From contig NZ_AUDR01000017.1 of NCBI RefSeq assembly GCF_000425565.1, positions 1-64,000 on the forward strand: DNA of 64,000 bases. Reading direction: 5' to 3'. The position numbers and the translations under genes are program-made. Of the stretch, positions 42,399 through 56,091 are shown piece by piece; position 1 is the stretch's first letter; each line of letters starts with the position of its first letter. The DNA comes from Tepidiphilus margaritifer DSM 15129 (GTDB lineage Bacteria > Pseudomonadota > Gammaproteobacteria > Burkholderiales > Rhodocyclaceae). The notes under the pieces are model-generated. The model did no database searches. It was not told the DNA's origin and was given only the letters and a program-made list of their open reading frames with translations.

Positions 42399-43772
42399 AT
42401 GGATCTGGTGCTGGGACTCGGTTTGAGCGGTGAGGCGATGGTGCGCTGGCTCGTGCATCGCGGCGCCGTCGTGCGCGCCGCCGATACGCGGGGACAGCCG
42501 CCGGCTGCCGCCGGCTTGCGCGCCCTGTTGCCGCCCGAATCCCTGGTGCTGGGCCGGCCGTTCGAGGCGTCGCTGCTCGAGGGGGTCGAACGGGTGTGGC
42601 TCTCGCCGGGGCTGTCGCCCGAATTGCCGCTGTGCAGGCTGGCGCGGGCGCGCGGCATTCCCGTTCAGGGGGAACTGGCGCTCTTTTACGAGGCCTGGCA
42701 GGCGCGCGGTCGTCCGGGGCGTCTCGTGGCGGTGACCGGCACCAACGGCAAGACCACGACCACGGCGCTCACGGCGCATCTGTTGCGGCACGCCGGGCTC
42801 GATGCGCTCGCCGCTGGCAACATCGCCCCGGCCATCCTCTCCGCCGCACGTGAGCGCGAGGAGGCAGGATTGCCCTGGCCGGAGGTGTGGGTGCTGGAAG
42901 TATCGAGCTTTCAGCTGGAGACGGCCGGGCCGTTCGCGGCGCATGCCGCGGTCGTGTTGAACGTCACCGAGGATCACCTCGACCGGCATGGCTCGCTCGA
43001 AGCCTATGCCGCCCTCAAGGCGCGCGTCTATGAGGGCGTGGAGACGGCGGTGGTGGTGCGCGACGATGCGCTGGTGCGCGACATGGCCCGCAGCGCGCCG
43101 CGGCGCGTGACGGTGGGTAGCGACGCGCCGGGCGCGGCGACGGATTTCGGGTTGGAATCGGGCTGGTTCGTGCGCGGCAGCCAGCGGCTCGCGCCCCGCT
43201 CGGCCTTGCCTCTGCCCGGGCGGCACAACGAGATCGATGCGCTGGCGGCGCTCGCGCTCGCCGAGGCGGTTGGGGTGGCGCCCGAGGCGGCGATCAAGGC
43301 ATTTGCCTCGTTCGAGGGATTGCCTCATCGGGTCGAGACGGTGGCGGTGCGCGCCGATGGGGTGCGTTTCGTCGACGATTCGAAAGGCACCAACGTGGGG
43401 GCGACGATCGCGGCGCTCGCAGGGTTCGATGCGCCGGTGATCCTGATCGCCGGTGGCGACGGCAAGGGGCAGTCGTTCGTGCCGCTCGCGCAGGCGGCGC
43501 GTGATCGGGTACGTTTGGCGCTCCTGATCGGGCGCGATGCGCCGGCGCTGGAAACCGCCTTTGCCCAAGCAGGCGTGCCGACGCGGCGTTGCACTGCGCT
43601 GCCCGAGGCCGTCGAGGCGGCCGATGCGGCAGCCCGTTCGGGCGAGGTGGTGCTGCTCTCGCCCGCGTGCGCGAGCCTGGATATGTTCCGCGATTATGCG
43701 CATCGCTCGGAAGTGTTCCTGGCGGCGATCCGGTCCTTGCCGGACGAGGGGGGGCGATGGTTACGGCGCTGA
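42399..43772 (+). CDS. murD: UDP-MurNAc-L-Ala:D-Glu ligase
   Basis: Adds D-glutamate in the muramyl peptide pathway. 457 residues: Rossmann-like N-terminal domain ([20 protein letters not shown]), P-loop [29 protein letters not shown] and [17 protein letters not shown], and C-terminal [18 protein letters not shown]. The annotated start, ATG 42399, gives the expected N terminus. Its last 16 bases overlap the ftsW start, so translation is probably coupled. Confidence 0.97.
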   Translation: MDLVLGLGLSGEAMVRWLVHRGAVVRAADTRGQPPAAAGLRALLPPESLVLGRPFEASLLEGVERVWLSPGLSPELPLCRLARARGIPVQGELALFYEAWQARGRPGRLVAVTGTNGKTTTTALTAHLLRHAGLDALAAGNIAPAILSAAREREEAGLPWPEVWVLEVSSFQLETAGPFAAHAAVVLNVTEDHLDRHGSLEAYAALKARVYEGVETAVVVRDDALVRDMARSAPRRVTVGSDAPGAATDFGLESGWFVRGSQRLAPRSALPLPGRHNEIDALAALALAEAVGVAPEAAIKAFASFEGLPHRVETVAVRADGVRFVDDSKGTNVGATIAALAGFDAPVILIAGGDGKGQSFVPLAQAARDRVRLALLIGRDAPALETAFAQAGVPTRRCTALPEAVEAADAAARSGEVVLLSPACASLDMFRDYAHRSEVFLAAIRSLPDEGGRWLRR

Positions 43773-44980
43773 TCCGCCGTTGGTTCGGGCGCGGTCCCGA
43801 CCGGTTCACCGAGGCGGCGGTGCGCCATGCAGGGCAGGTGCCGCCGGCGCGTTTCGGGGAATTCGATCTGGCGCTCTTCTGGGCGGTGACGGCGCTCACG
43901 CTCTTCGGTCTGGTGATGGTCTATTCGGCCAGCATCGCCTTTGCCGACGAGTCGCGTGCCACCGGCGGCAGTGCGAGCTATTTCCTGGTGCGCCAGCTGG
44001 TGTTCGTCCTCCTGGGGGCCGCGGTGGCCTGGGGGGCGTTTCGGGTGCCGATGCGGGTGTGGCAATCGCTCACCCCTTGGCTCTTTCTGCTCGGCGTGGC
44101 GATGCTGGTGCTGGTGCTGGTGCCCGGGGTCGGCAAAGTGGTCAATGGTTCGCGGCGCTGGATCCCGCTGGGGCCGATCAATCTGCAGCCCTCCGAATTC
44201 ATGAAACTCTTCGTCGCCTTCTACGCCGCGGATTACACGGTGCGCAAGCTGCGCTTCATGGCCAGTTTCTGGCGCGGGTTTCTGCCGCTTGCCTTCGTCG
44301 TGGTGCTCGTGGGCGTGCTGCTGCTGCTGCAGCCGGACTTCGGGGCTTTTGCCGTGATCAGCGCCATCGCCTTCGGCGTCCTGTTCTTGGGAGGGCTGAG
44401 GCTGCGCATCTTCTTCGCGCTGATGGTGCTCGCCGGCTTTGCCTTCGCCGGCTTGATCCTGAGTTCCGAATACCGTCGCCAGCGCCTCTTCGCCTTTCTC
44501 GATCCGTGGGCCGATCCCTTGGGCAAGGGCTACCAGCTCACGCACGCGCTCATCGCCTTCGGCCGTGGCGAGTGGTTCGGCGTCGGTTTGGGCGGCAGCG
44601 TGGAGAAGCTCTTCTATCTGCCCGAGGCGCACACCGATTTCCTGCTCGCGGTGGTCGGCGAGGAACTCGGCTGGGTGGGGGTATGCGCGGTGGTGGCGCT
44701 CTTCGCGGTGGTCATCTGGCGCACCTTTACCATCGGCCGGGGGTTGGTGTGCGTCGAGCAGTATTTCTCCGGTCTGGCGGTGTTCGGCATCGGTCTGTGG
44801 ATCGGCGTGCAGGCGCTCATCAACATGGGGGTGAATGTGGGGCTATTGCCGACCAAGGGGCTCACGCTACCCTTCATGAGCTATGGCGGTTCGGGTATCA
44901 TCGCCAACCTCGCGGCGATGGCGGTGGTGCTGCGGGCCGATTGGGAGCTGCGCTGTCTGCGACGAGGGGTGCGGGTATGA
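43757..44980 (+). CDS. ftsW: Peptidoglycan polymerase / division protein FtsW
   Basis: SEDS-family glycosyltransferase that polymerises lipid II at the septum with FtsI. 407 residues from ATG 43757, with ten predicted helices starting [20 protein letters not shown]. Family motifs include [38 protein letters not shown], and [17 protein letters not shown]-type sequence near the C terminus (shown here as [19 protein letters not shown]). It begins inside murD and overlaps murG by four bases. Confidence 0.96.
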   Translation: MVTALIRRWFGRGPDRFTEAAVRHAGQVPPARFGEFDLALFWAVTALTLFGLVMVYSASIAFADESRATGGSASYFLVRQLVFVLLGAAVAWGAFRVPMRVWQSLTPWLFLLGVAMLVLVLVPGVGKVVNGSRRWIPLGPINLQPSEFMKLFVAFYAADYTVRKLRFMASFWRGFLPLAFVVVLVGVLLLLQPDFGAFAVISAIAFGVLFLGGLRLRIFFALMVLAGFAFAGLILSSEYRRQRLFAFLDPWADPLGKGYQLTHALIAFGRGEWFGVGLGGSVEKLFYLPEAHTDFLLAVVGEELGWVGVCAVVALFAVVIWRTFTIGRGLVCVEQYFSGLAVFGIGLWIGVQALINMGVNVGLLPTKGLTLPFMSYGGSGIIANLAAMAVVLRADWELRCLRRGVRV

Positions 44981-46050
44981 GCACACATACCGCGCTCGTG
45001 ATGGCCGGCGGCACCGGCGGGCACATCTTTCCGGCGCTGGCGGTAGCCGAATCCTTGCGCGAGCGCGGCTGGCGCGTGGTCTGGCTCGGCAACGAGGGGG
45101 CAATGGAATCCCGGCTCGTGCCGCCTCGTGGATTCGAATTCGTTTCGCTCGGTTTCGGCGCCTTGCGCGGCAAGGGAATGGGGCGCAAACTGAAGCTGCC
45201 GTTTTCCTTGACGGGGGCGATCGCGCGCGCCCTGCGTCTGCTGGCAGCAGTGCGTCCGGACGTGGTGCTTGGCATGGGCGGATACGTGAGCTTTCCCGGG
45301 GCGGTGGCCGCACGCCTGCGCGGTATCCCGCTCGTGGTGCATGAGCAGAACGCCGTGGCGGGACTGGCGAACCGGGTGCTGTCGCGTCTGGCCGCTGCCG
45401 CGCTCACGGGGTTTCCCGCAGCGCTGCCGGGCGGACGCTGGGTGGGTAACCCCGTGCGCCGTGAGCTCCTCACCGTGCCGCCGCCCGAGGCGCGCTTTGC
45501 CGGGCGCCAAGGGCCCTTGCGCGTGCTGGTGGTGGGCGGCAGCCTTGGGGCCAAGGCGCTCAACGAGGGGATGCCGGCGGCGCTCGCGCAGTTGGCGCCG
45601 CACGAGCGACCCGTGGTGACGCATCAGTCGGGTAGTGCTCATTTCACCGCGCTCGAGCAAGCTTATGCGCACCACGGCGTGGAAGCGCGGTTGCTGCCCT
45701 TCATCGAGGACATGGGCGCCGCCTTGGCCGAGGCCGATTTGGTCATCTCGCGCGCCGGGGCGATGACGGTGGCGGAGCTTGCCGCCGTCGGTGTGGGGGC
45801 GATATTGGTGCCTTTCCCTCATGCGGTGGACGATCACCAAACGGCGAACGCACGCTTTCTCGTCGAAGGCGGTGCGGCGCGGCTGCTGCCACAATCCGAG
45901 CTCACACCCGAGCGCTTGGCCGAACTGCTGCGGGGGTTCGACCGTGAACGTTGCCGGCAGATGGCGCTCGCCGCCCGGGCGCTAGCCCGACCCGAGGCGA
46001 CCGTGACGATCGCCGACGAACTCGAACGATTGGCAAAGGACAGGACATGA
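44977..46050 (+). CDS. murG: UDP-GlcNAc:lipid I N-acetylglucosaminyltransferase
   Basis: Converts lipid I to lipid II at the cytoplasmic face of the inner membrane. 357 residues from ATG 44977. The GT-B fold shows the glycine-rich loop [58 protein letters not shown], the second glycine loop [19 protein letters not shown] and the donor-binding [20 protein letters not shown]. The stop overlaps murC by four bases. Confidence 0.97.
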   Translation: MSTHTALVMAGGTGGHIFPALAVAESLRERGWRVVWLGNEGAMESRLVPPRGFEFVSLGFGALRGKGMGRKLKLPFSLTGAIARALRLLAAVRPDVVLGMGGYVSFPGAVAARLRGIPLVVHEQNAVAGLANRVLSRLAAAALTGFPAALPGGRWVGNPVRRELLTVPPPEARFAGRQGPLRVLVVGGSLGAKALNEGMPAALAQLAPHERPVVTHQSGSAHFTALEQAYAHHGVEARLLPFIEDMGAALAEADLVISRAGAMTVAELAAVGVGAILVPFPHAVDDHQTANARFLVEGGAARLLPQSELTPERLAELLRGFDRERCRQMALAARALARPEATVTIADELERLAKDRT

Positions 46051-47492
46051 AACACCGCGTCAAACGCGTGCACTTCGTCGGCATCGGCGGGGTGGGAATG
46101 AGCGGCATCGCCGAGGTGCTCTCACACCTGGGGTTCGAAGTGAGCGGCTCGGATCTGGCCGAGAGTGCCACGCTCGCGCGCCTGCGTGCGCTCGGCGTGC
46201 GGGTGATGGTGGGGCATGCAGCCGAACACGTCGCCGGGGCAGACGCCGTGGTGGTCTCCTCGGCGGTGGCGGCGGACAACCCCGAAGTGCTCGCCGCCCG
46301 TGCGGCCGGCATTCCCGTGGTGCCGCGCGCCCAGATGCTCGCCGAGCTGATGCGTTTCAAGCAGGGCATCGCGATCGCCGGCACCCACGGCAAGACGACG
46401 ACGACCTCGCTGGTGGCGAGCCTTCTCGCCGAAGGGGGGCTCGATCCGACGTTCGTCATCGGCGGACGCTTGATCGCTGCCGGCAGCAATGCCCGCCTGG
46501 GCCAGGGGGAATACCTCGTGGCCGAGGCCGACGAGTCGGATGCCTCCTTTCTGCATCTCTCGCCCGTGATGGCGGTGGTCACCAACATCGACGCTGATCA
46601 CATGTCCACCTACGGGCATGATTTCGAGCGGCTCAAGACCGCCTTCGTCGATTTCCTGCACCGCCTGCCTTTCTGGGGCGTAGCCGTACTTTGCATGGAC
46701 GATCCGCACGTCGCATCCATCGTGCCGCGGATCGAGCGCCCCACGGTGGGCTATGGCTTGAACCCGGAGGCTGCGGTGCGCGCCGAAGACGTGCGCGCCG
46801 AGCGCGGGAAGATGTTGTTTACCGCCGTGCGGCGTAACGGGCGCGAGACACGTTTGCCGATCGAACTCAATCTTTCCGGTCTGCACAACGTGCGCAACGC
46901 GCTGGCGGCGATCGCCGTGGCGAGCGAACTGCACGTGCCCGATGAGGCGATCGTGCGTGCACTGGCGGGATTCCAGGGGGTGGGGCGGCGATTCCAGCGC
47001 TACGGGGATCTGCCCATTTCCGGCGATGACGGTACGGTACGCGGCGCCTATACCCTCATCGACGATTATGGACATCATCCGGTGGAGATGCGGGCCACCC
47101 TGGAGGCGGTACGCCTCGCCTTCCCGGGACGACGCGTGGTGGTCGTTTTCCAGCCGCACCGCTACAGCCGCACGCGCGACTGCTTCGAGGATTTCGTCCG
47201 CGTGCTCTCCGAGGTCGATGCCCTGGTGCTGCTCGAGGTCTATCCGGCTGGAGAGGAAGCGATCCCGGCGGCCGATGGCCGCAGTCTCGCGCGGGCGCTG
47301 CGGTTGCGCGGCAAGATCGAGCCGTTCTTCGTCGAGCGGCTCGATGAAGTCCCGGCGGTACTGCCGCAGGTGGTGCGCGACGGCGACGTGGTCGTGACCA
47401 TGGGGGCAGGCTCGATCGGCCGTTTACCGGCGCTTCTGGTGCAGGAATCGGCCGCGACGGTGAGCGCGGCGAACGAGGAGCGGGCGGCGTGA
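46047..47492 (+). CDS. murC: UDP-MurNAc:L-alanine ligase
   Basis: First amino-acid ligase of the muramyl peptide pathway. 481 residues from ATG 46047: [19 protein letters not shown]-loop [65 protein letters not shown] and [18 protein letters not shown]. It runs directly into ddl with a four-base overlap; murB, which lies here in some proteobacteria, is absent, as in Burkholderia-type clusters. Confidence 0.97.
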   Translation: MKHRVKRVHFVGIGGVGMSGIAEVLSHLGFEVSGSDLAESATLARLRALGVRVMVGHAAEHVAGADAVVVSSAVAADNPEVLAARAAGIPVVPRAQMLAELMRFKQGIAIAGTHGKTTTTSLVASLLAEGGLDPTFVIGGRLIAAGSNARLGQGEYLVAEADESDASFLHLSPVMAVVTNIDADHMSTYGHDFERLKTAFVDFLHRLPFWGVAVLCMDDPHVASIVPRIERPTVGYGLNPEAAVRAEDVRAERGKMLFTAVRRNGRETRLPIELNLSGLHNVRNALAAIAVASELHVPDEAIVRALAGFQGVGRRFQRYGDLPISGDDGTVRGAYTLIDDYGHHPVEMRATLEAVRLAFPGRRVVVVFQPHRYSRTRDCFEDFVRVLSEVDALVLLEVYPAGEEAIPAADGRSLARALRLRGKIEPFFVERLDEVPAVLPQVVRDGDVVVTMGAGSIGRLPALLVQESAATVSAANEERAA

Positions 47493-48430
47493 GCAGCGAT
47501 TTGGGCAAAGTGGCGGTCCTTTTGGGCGGGCGTTCGGCCGAGCGCGAGGTGTCCTTGATGTCGGGGGGCGCCGTGCTCGAGGCATTGCGTCGTGCCGGTG
47601 TGGATGCGCACCCGTTCGATCCTGCAGAACGCGATCTCTTCGAATTGAAACGCGAAGGTTTTGCCCGCGCCTTCGTCGCGCTGCATGGCCGCGGCGGTGA
47701 GGACGGTACCCTCCAGGGCGCGCTCGAATGGTTGCGCATTCCCTACACCGGCAGCGGCGTACTCGCGTCCGCCCTGGCCATGGACAAATGGCGCACCAAG
47801 CTCTTGTGGCAGCAGTTGGGTTTGCCCACGCCGCCGGCGCTGCGGCTCACCGAGGAAGACTTTGCCGCTGGGCCCAGGGAGGTGTCGCGGCGGGTGCTCG
47901 AGGCGCTCGCGCTCCCCGTGTTCGTCAAACCGGTGCACGAAGGCTCCAGTATGGGGGCGACGCGCGTCGACCGCGAAGAAGAACTATGGCCAGCCTTGGG
48001 GGCGGCGAAGCGTTTCGACGGTGAAGTGCTCGTCGAGCGTTTCGTGGCGGGACGTGAGATCACGATCGGATTTTTGGGTGAGCAAGCGCTGCCTGCCATC
48101 GAGATCGTCGCCCCCCGGGGTCGTTACGACTATTACAACAAATATTTCAGCGACGAGACGCGTTATCTGTGTCCCGCCCCTTTGTCAGAGGCGCTCGCCG
48201 CGCGGCTGGCCGAGCTCACGATGCGCTCGGCGCGCGCGCTCGGCTGCCGCGGTTGGGGACGCATCGATTTGCTGCTCGAGGGAGAATCGCCTTATCTCCT
48301 CGAGATGAATACCGCCCCTGGCATGACCTCGCATTCGCTCGTGCCATTGGCTGCCCGTGCGCTCGGCATCGAGTTCGAGTCCTTGTGCCTGCGTATCCTG
48401 GAGGAAGCGCGCTGCGATGAGCCGCTCTGA
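47489..48430 (+). CDS. ddl: D-alanine--D-alanine ligase
   Basis: Makes the D-Ala-D-Ala used by MurF. 313 residues, ATP-grasp fold: [53 protein letters not shown], the ATP-site [20 protein letters not shown], and [20 protein letters not shown] with the metal-binding Glu and Asn. GTG 47489 is the start, overlapping murC. Its last 14 bases overlap ftsQ. Confidence 0.96.
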   Translation: MSSDLGKVAVLLGGRSAEREVSLMSGGAVLEALRRAGVDAHPFDPAERDLFELKREGFARAFVALHGRGGEDGTLQGALEWLRIPYTGSGVLASALAMDKWRTKLLWQQLGLPTPPALRLTEEDFAAGPREVSRRVLEALALPVFVKPVHEGSSMGATRVDREEELWPALGAAKRFDGEVLVERFVAGREITIGFLGEQALPAIEIVAPRGRYDYYNKYFSDETRYLCPAPLSEALAARLAELTMRSARALGCRGWGRIDLLLEGESPYLLEMNTAPGMTSHSLVPLAARALGIEFESLCLRILEEARCDEPL

Positions 48431-49253
48431 GCGTTTCTCTCGCAAGTCCTCCGTTGCACCCGTGCCCCCGGGAGCACGCTGGTGGCGTGACCCCTTTTTG
48501 CTCGCCCGCTGGACGCGGCGCCTCAGCCTGCTCGCTTTGCTCCTTTTTGCCGCCGCGGCATGGTCTTACTGGGGGGAGCAGTGGGTACCGTCGATTCGCA
48601 CCGTGGTCATCGAGGGCGAACTCGAACATAGTGATTCCGACCGCTTGCGCTATGCGGCGTTGCGGGCGGTGGAAGGAAAAACCTTCTTCGACGTCGATCT
48701 CGGAGCCTTACGCCGAGCACTGGAAGACCTGCCCTGGGTGCGCCGCGCCGACGTGCGTCGCGTCTGGCCCGATTCCTTGGTGGTCAGCCTGGCCGAATAT
48801 CGTCCCATCGCGATCTGGATCGACGTCGCCAGCGGCGAGCTCTCGCTGCTCGATGCCAACGGGCACGTCTTCAGCGCCACGCCGCCCTCCGACGATCTGC
48901 CTCGCCTCATCGGTCCTTCGGGTCAGGAAGAGTCCTTGCTCGAAGCCTACGAGGGGCTCAGCCGGGTACTGCAGCCGCTGGGCCGGCTGGAAGTGCTCCA
49001 GGTGGGGCACACGCTTTCCTACGTCGTGCGCCTGAGTCAAGGGTCGGAATTCGTGCTCGGGCGACTCGACTCACTGCAGCAGGCCGAGCAGCGCCTCACC
49101 TGGCTCGCCCAACGATGGGATGCGATCCGCGAGCGGCTGGGTTATACCCCCGTGCGCGTCGATTTTCGCCACCAGCAGGCGCTCGCGATCGCCGGCCCGG
49201 CGGGCATGATTGCGCCGCCTTCACCGCCGGATTCTAAAGGGAAGAGAAAATGA
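48417..49253 (+). CDS. ftsQ: Cell division protein FtsQ
   Basis: Bitopic divisome protein joining early and late division proteins. 278 residues from ATG 48417, which sits inside the ddl 3' end. A basic cytoplasmic tail is followed by one helix (LSLLALLLFAAAAWSYWG, about 38-55) and the periplasmic POTRA domain (VPSIRTVVIEGELEHSDSDR, VDLGALRRALEDLPWVRRA, VRRVWPDSLVVSLAEYRPIA), then the FtsQ beta domain. The four-base overlap with ftsA couples them. Confidence 0.94.
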   Translation: MSRSERFSRKSSVAPVPPGARWWRDPFLLARWTRRLSLLALLLFAAAAWSYWGEQWVPSIRTVVIEGELEHSDSDRLRYAALRAVEGKTFFDVDLGALRRALEDLPWVRRADVRRVWPDSLVVSLAEYRPIAIWIDVASGELSLLDANGHVFSATPPSDDLPRLIGPSGQEESLLEAYEGLSRVLQPLGRLEVLQVGHTLSYVVRLSQGSEFVLGRLDSLQQAEQRLTWLAQRWDAIRERLGYTPVRVDFRHQQALAIAGPAGMIAPPSPPDSKGKRK

Positions 49254-50476
49254 GGGAAGATCGAGATCTGCTCGTGGGGCTCGACATCGGCACGTCCAAG
49301 GTGACGTGTCTCGTTGCCCGCCTGCGCGAGGACGGCGGCGTCGAGCCGGTCGGGCTCGGTGTGGCGCCGATGACCGGTATGAAACGCGGCGTCGTGGTCA
49401 ACATCGAAGCGAGCGTGGCAGCGATCGCCCAAGCCGTCGACGAGGCCAAGCGCATGGCCGCCTGCGACATCCCGCGCGTGCACGCTAGCATCTCAGGGGC
49501 CCACATCCAGTGCACCAATGCCGAGGGGATGATCGCCGTCAAGGGCAGCGAGATCACGCGCGAGGACGTGGTCAAGGTGATCGAAGTCGCCCGCGCCATG
49601 CCCATCCCTTCCGAACAGCAGGTGCTGCACTTGCTCACCCAGGAATTCATCATCGACGGCCAGGGTGGCATCAAAGACCCTGTCGGCATGAGCGGGGTAA
49701 AGCTCATGGCCAAAGTGCACATCATCACGGGGGCGGCAGCCTCCGCCCAAAACATCATCAAGTGCGTGCGCCGTGCCGGGCTGGAAATCGACGGGCTCGT
49801 CCTGCAGCCCCTCGCCGCGGCGCACGCCGTGCTCACCGAAGACGAAAAGAGCCTGGGTGTGTGCGTCATCGACATCGGTGCGGGTACCACGGATCTCGCC
49901 GTCTATACGCAAGGGGCGATTCGGCACACGGCCGTTTTACCGGCGGCGGGCGACATGATCACCAACGACATCGCCATGGCGCTGCGCACGCCCACGGGGG
50001 AAGCGGAGACGATCAAACTCGAACATGGGGCGGCACGGCACGACTGGGTCGATCCCGAAGAGATGATCGAAGTCGCCCCGGTGGGCGATCGTCCGTCGCG
50101 ACGACTGTCGCGCCAGCGGCTCGCGGACGTGATCCACCCTCGCGCCGAAGAAATCTTCGAGCTGGTCCAGCAAGAACTGCGCCGCAGCGGCTACGAAGAA
50201 ATGCTCTCCTCCGGCGTGGTGCTCACCGGCGGTTCGGCCAAACTCGGCGGCATGGTCGAGCTGGCCGAGGAAGTCTTGGGCATGCCGGCTCGGCTCGGTG
50301 CACCGCTCGTCAGTGGTCGCTTGCGCGAGCGGCTGACCGACCCCGAGTATGCCGCCGCCGTCGGGCTCGTACTCGAGGCGGCAGAGTCCCAGCGCGGGAT
50401 CCCGGGCAGGGGAGGGCGTGTTGCCAATGGACTGTGGTGGCGGCGTGTGTGGCAATGGATCCGGGAAAATTTCTGA
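49250..50476 (+). CDS. ftsA: Cell division protein FtsA
   Basis: Actin-like ATPase that tethers FtsZ to the membrane. 408 residues: phosphate loop 1 LLVGLDIGTSKVTCLVA, the 1C subdomain with ASISGAHIQCTNAEGMIAVK, phosphate loop 2 VCVIDIGAGTTDLAVYTQG, adenosine motif GVVLTGGSAKLGGMVELAEE, and a C-terminal amphipathic tail (RVWQWIRENF) for membrane binding. ATG 49250 overlaps ftsQ. Confidence 0.97.
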   Translation: MREDRDLLVGLDIGTSKVTCLVARLREDGGVEPVGLGVAPMTGMKRGVVVNIEASVAAIAQAVDEAKRMAACDIPRVHASISGAHIQCTNAEGMIAVKGSEITREDVVKVIEVARAMPIPSEQQVLHLLTQEFIIDGQGGIKDPVGMSGVKLMAKVHIITGAAASAQNIIKCVRRAGLEIDGLVLQPLAAAHAVLTEDEKSLGVCVIDIGAGTTDLAVYTQGAIRHTAVLPAAGDMITNDIAMALRTPTGEAETIKLEHGAARHDWVDPEEMIEVAPVGDRPSRRLSRQRLADVIHPRAEEIFELVQQELRRSGYEEMLSSGVVLTGGSAKLGGMVELAEEVLGMPARLGAPLVSGRLRERLTDPEYAAAVGLVLEAAESQRGIPGRGGRVANGLWWRRVWQWIRENF

Positions 50477-50494
50477 ACCACGATTCCTTTACGT

Positions 50495-50500
50495 TAGAAT
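50495..50500 (+). promoter_or_regulatory. Possible -10 element (TAGAAT) for ftsZ
   Basis: TAGAAT lies in the 48-base ftsA-ftsZ gap, 25 bases before the ftsZ start, so an ftsZ-specific promoter is plausible. No clear -35. GGGAGA just before the ATG is the ribosome-binding site. Confidence 0.35.
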
Positions 50501-50524
50501 GCACGACAAAAGCGGGAGAACATC

Positions 50525-51703
50525 ATGGCGGTCAAAGGGATTGAAGAACTGGTCGACACCACCCACAAGGGCACGGTCATCAAAGTGCTCGGTATCGGGG
50601 GGGCGGGTGGCAACGCCGTCGACCACATGATTCGCGAAGGCATCGGCGGAGTCGAATTCGTCGCCGTCAATACCGATGCCCAGGCGCTCACGCGCTGCCT
50701 CGCACCGACCAAGGTGCAGATCGGCTCTTCCGGACTCGGGGCGGGTTCGAAGCCGGAAGCCGGGCGTGAAGCGGCGATGGAGTCACGCGATCGCATCGTC
50801 GCGGCCCTCGAGGGCGCCCACATGGCTTTCCTCACCGCCGGCATGGGGGGCGGCACGGGCACCGGCGCCGCGCCGGTCATCGCCGAAATCGCCAAGGAGA
50901 TGGGCATCCTCACCGTGGCGGTGGTTACCAAACCGTTCGATTTCGAAAACCGCGACCGCGTCGCCGAAAGCGGCATCGAAGAGCTCACACGCCACGTCGA
51001 TTCCCTCATCGTCGTGCTCAACGACCGCCTGCTCGAAGTCTTCGGCGACGACGCCGGCTTCGAAGACTGCTTCAAGGCCGCCGACAACGTGCTCAAGAAC
51101 GCCGTGGCCGGTATCGCCGAGATCATCAACGTGCCCGGCCTGGTCAACGTCGACTTCCAGGACGTCCGCACCGCCATGGGTGAGATGGGCCGCGCCATGA
51201 TGGGTTCGGCCGAAGCCTCGGGCATCGACCGTGCGCGTGTCGCTGCCGAGCAGGCCGCTGTGAGTCCGCTGCTGGAAGGGACGGAACTCTCCGGCGCTCG
51301 GTGCGTCCTTATTAATATTACTGCCAGCCGTTCGCTCAAGCTCTCCGAAGTGCGCGATGCCGTGCGCACCGTGCAGGCTTTTGCCGCTCCCGAGGCGTTC
51401 GTCAAGTACGGTGCCGTCTTCGACGACACGATGGAAGACCGCATCCGCATCACGGTCGTCGCGACCGGCCTCGGGGCAGGGCGTTCCTCGCGGCCACAGC
51501 CTCAAATGGAAGTGATTCGCGGCACGGGAACCTATGGCGGTGCCGCCGCCATGGGATCCATGCCAGGGCGCGCCGAGGCCCCGCAACGCGGCATGCCCCA
51601 GGTGGAGCGTTCCGTGCGTGGACGCCGCAGCACACTCGCCGATCGCATGCCCGGGCTCGACCGGCTCGACATTCCCGCCTTCCTGCGCAAGCAGAACGAC
51701 TGA
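50525..51703 (+). CDS. ftsZ: Cell division GTPase FtsZ
   Basis: Tubulin homologue forming the Z ring. 392 residues: IKVLGIGGAGGNAVDHMIRE, the tubulin signature GGGTGTGAAPVIAEIAKEMG, the catalytic T7 loop in NVDFQDVRTAMGEMGRAMMG, and a disordered linker that ends in the conserved C-terminal peptide LDIPAFLRKQ used to bind FtsA and other partners. Start ATG 50525. lpxC follows 15 bases later. Confidence 0.98.
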   Translation: MAVKGIEELVDTTHKGTVIKVLGIGGAGGNAVDHMIREGIGGVEFVAVNTDAQALTRCLAPTKVQIGSSGLGAGSKPEAGREAAMESRDRIVAALEGAHMAFLTAGMGGGTGTGAAPVIAEIAKEMGILTVAVVTKPFDFENRDRVAESGIEELTRHVDSLIVVLNDRLLEVFGDDAGFEDCFKAADNVLKNAVAGIAEIINVPGLVNVDFQDVRTAMGEMGRAMMGSAEASGIDRARVAAEQAAVSPLLEGTELSGARCVLINITASRSLKLSEVRDAVRTVQAFAAPEAFVKYGAVFDDTMEDRIRITVVATGLGAGRSSRPQPQMEVIRGTGTYGGAAAMGSMPGRAEAPQRGMPQVERSVRGRRSTLADRMPGLDRLDIPAFLRKQND

Positions 51704-51718
51704 TCGTACTGGATTGGC

Positions 51719-52636
51719 ATGATTTCCCAGCACACGCTCAAGTCCATCGCGCACGTCACCGGAGTCGGTCTGCACTCCGGTGAGAAAGTGCAGTTGTGGC
51801 TGCGCCCGGCCGCGCCGGATACCGGTATCGTCTTCCATCGCGTCGATCTCGATCCGCCGGTATCCATTCCCGCGTCGCCCGAAGCGGTGCGCGAGACGCG
51901 CCTGTGCACCGGGCTCGAGCACAACGGCGTGAAGATCGCCACCATCGAGCACCTCATGTCGGCCCTCTCGGGGCTGGGAATCGACAACGTGCACATCGAC
52001 GTCGATGGGCCCGAGATCCCCATCATGGACGGCAGCGCCGCGCCGTTCGTCATGATGATGCTCGAGGCGGGGATCGAAGCCCAGCCAGCGCCGCGTCGTT
52101 TCGTGCGCGTTCTTCGCCCCGTCGAAGTGCGTGAGGGCGACAAATGGGTCCGTCTCGAGCCTCATGCCGGGTTCCGTCTCGAATTTTCCATCGCTTTCGA
52201 CCATCCGGCGATCAGCGCCTCGCAAACCCGCGCCGTGGTGGACTTCTCCGAGCACGCCTACCCGCGCTTCGTGGCCCGGGCCCGTACCTTCGGGTTCGTC
52301 CACGAAGTGGAGCTGCTGCGGGAGATGGGTCTGGCGCAAGGCGGTAGCCTCGACAACGCCATCGTGCTCGACGAATACCGCATCCTCAATCCCGAGGGCT
52401 TGCGGTTCCCCGACGAATTCGTGCGGCACAAGATACTGGATGCCATCGGCGACCTGTACCTCGCCGGGCACCCGCTGCTCGCGCGCTACGTGGCCCACAA
52501 ATCCGGCCATGCGCTCAACAATCAGCTCCTGCGCGCCCTCATGGCCGATCGCGGTGCCTGGGAACTCACCACCCTGGAACAGGATGAGGCGCCGTCTCTC
52601 CTGCCCGCGTTCGCTGCCGGCGCCGTGACGGCGTAA
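51719..52636 (+). CDS. lpxC: UDP-3-O-acyl-N-acetylglucosamine deacetylase
   Basis: Zinc enzyme for the committed step of lipid A synthesis. 305 residues, the standard length. Motifs are [40 protein letters not shown] (with zinc ligand His), [33 protein letters not shown], and [20 protein letters not shown] with the remaining zinc ligands and catalytic His. Its position after ftsZ is classic. Confidence 0.97.
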   Translation: MISQHTLKSIAHVTGVGLHSGEKVQLWLRPAAPDTGIVFHRVDLDPPVSIPASPEAVRETRLCTGLEHNGVKIATIEHLMSALSGLGIDNVHIDVDGPEIPIMDGSAAPFVMMMLEAGIEAQPAPRRFVRVLRPVEVREGDKWVRLEPHAGFRLEFSIAFDHPAISASQTRAVVDFSEHAYPRFVARARTFGFVHEVELLREMGLAQGGSLDNAIVLDEYRILNPEGLRFPDEFVRHKILDAIGDLYLAGHPLLARYVAHKSGHALNNQLLRALMADRGAWELTTLEQDEAPSLLPAFAAGAVTA

Positions 52637-52645
52637 GCGCATGCC

Positions 52646-52837
52646 GTGCTGGGATTCCGTCTCCTCCTCGTTTTCGTTCTGCTCGGCGCCGGAGTCTGCG
52701 TTGCCGCTTATCTCTGGAGCGGCGAACGACGCTGGCTACGGTACGCCAAACGCATCCTGAGGCTTGCGCTCGGCATCGTCCTCATCTATCTTGGTCTCTT
52801 GATACTCGAGCGCATCGCGCTTTTGCCCCTGCTCTGA
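52646..52837 (+). CDS. Small two-helix inner-membrane protein
   Basis: A 63-residue frame from GTG 52646, 9 bases after the lpxC stop, with two hydrophobic helices ([19 protein letters not shown] and LALGIVLIYLGLLILERIAL) separated by a basic loop (ERRWLRYAKRIL). Hydrophobic pattern and positive-inside loop look like a real membrane protein, and I recall similar small proteins near secA in betaproteobacteria. Its last 102 bases run antisense to the end of the DUF721 gene, which is unusual. Function unknown. Confidence 0.6.
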   Translation: MLGFRLLLVFVLLGAGVCVAAYLWSGERRWLRYAKRILRLALGIVLIYLGLLILERIALLPLL

Positions 52838-53278
52838 CGCCATCGCCGCGTGCTCGAGCAGCCGCTCCAGCGCCTGACGCAGGGGCGAATCCGGCGGAAT
52901 TTCCGCGCACAGCCCGGCGATCGCCGCGCGCGCCCCTGACCCTAGGGTGCGCATTCGCGGCGGTCGGGGGGCCGCCATGCCGGAGGCGGGAAGGGGGGCG
53001 GGACGTACCTTCAGCTTGATCGCCGTGATGGGGGCCGAATCCCCGAGTGCCGCCATGAGGCTTGGTAGCCGATTCCGCAGTTTTGCTGCCGCGAGGGCCG
53101 AGGGCGTGTGCAAATAGAGGGTATCTTCCCGCAGATTGGCGACGAACATGCGTCCCTGGAACTCCTTCTCCAGCAGACGGTCGATTTTTTCCTGAAGCCG
53201 AAGTAACGTCATGGCATGATGACGCAGCGGCTCCAGTTCCTCGCTGAGACGGAAGACTTCTTCCAGTTTCCGTGTCAT
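52736..53278 (-). CDS. DUF721 (DciA-like) protein
   Basis: 180 residues from ATG 53278, which has AAAGGA a few bases upstream; the longer frame upstream runs into the secA start region. The first 100 residues form the DUF721/DciA KH-like domain (FQGRMFVANLREDTLYLHTP, AAKLRNRLPSLMAAL); the C-terminal part is extended and charged. DciA helps load the DnaB helicase in most bacteria that lack DnaC, so a replication role is likely. Divergent from secA, whose start is 74 bases away. Confidence 0.8.
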   Translation of the reverse strand: MTRKLEEVFRLSEELEPLRHHAMTLLRLQEKIDRLLEKEFQGRMFVANLREDTLYLHTPSALAAAKLRNRLPSLMAALGDSAPITAIKLKVRPAPLPASGMAAPRPPRMRTLGSGARAAIAGLCAEIPPDSPLRQALERLLEHAAMASEQGQKRDALEYQETKIDEDDAERKPQDAFGVP

Positions 53279-53351
53279 CGTCCTTTCCCGTGCCTCGTCC
53301 GATGGGGCATGATAAACTTCACCATTCGCTCCGACAAGCCGACCGTACGTA

Positions 53352-56078
<2,727 letters not shown>

Positions 56079-56091
56079 ACGGAGTCCCGCG

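Noticed and set aside
47056-47938. Minus-strand frames opposite murC and ddl
   Set aside because: Shadows in GC-rich DNA, Arg/Pro rich, no motif.
46047-48430. Loss of murB from the dcw cluster as something unusual
   Set aside because: murC followed directly by ddl is the ordinary arrangement in several betaproteobacteria, with murB elsewhere.
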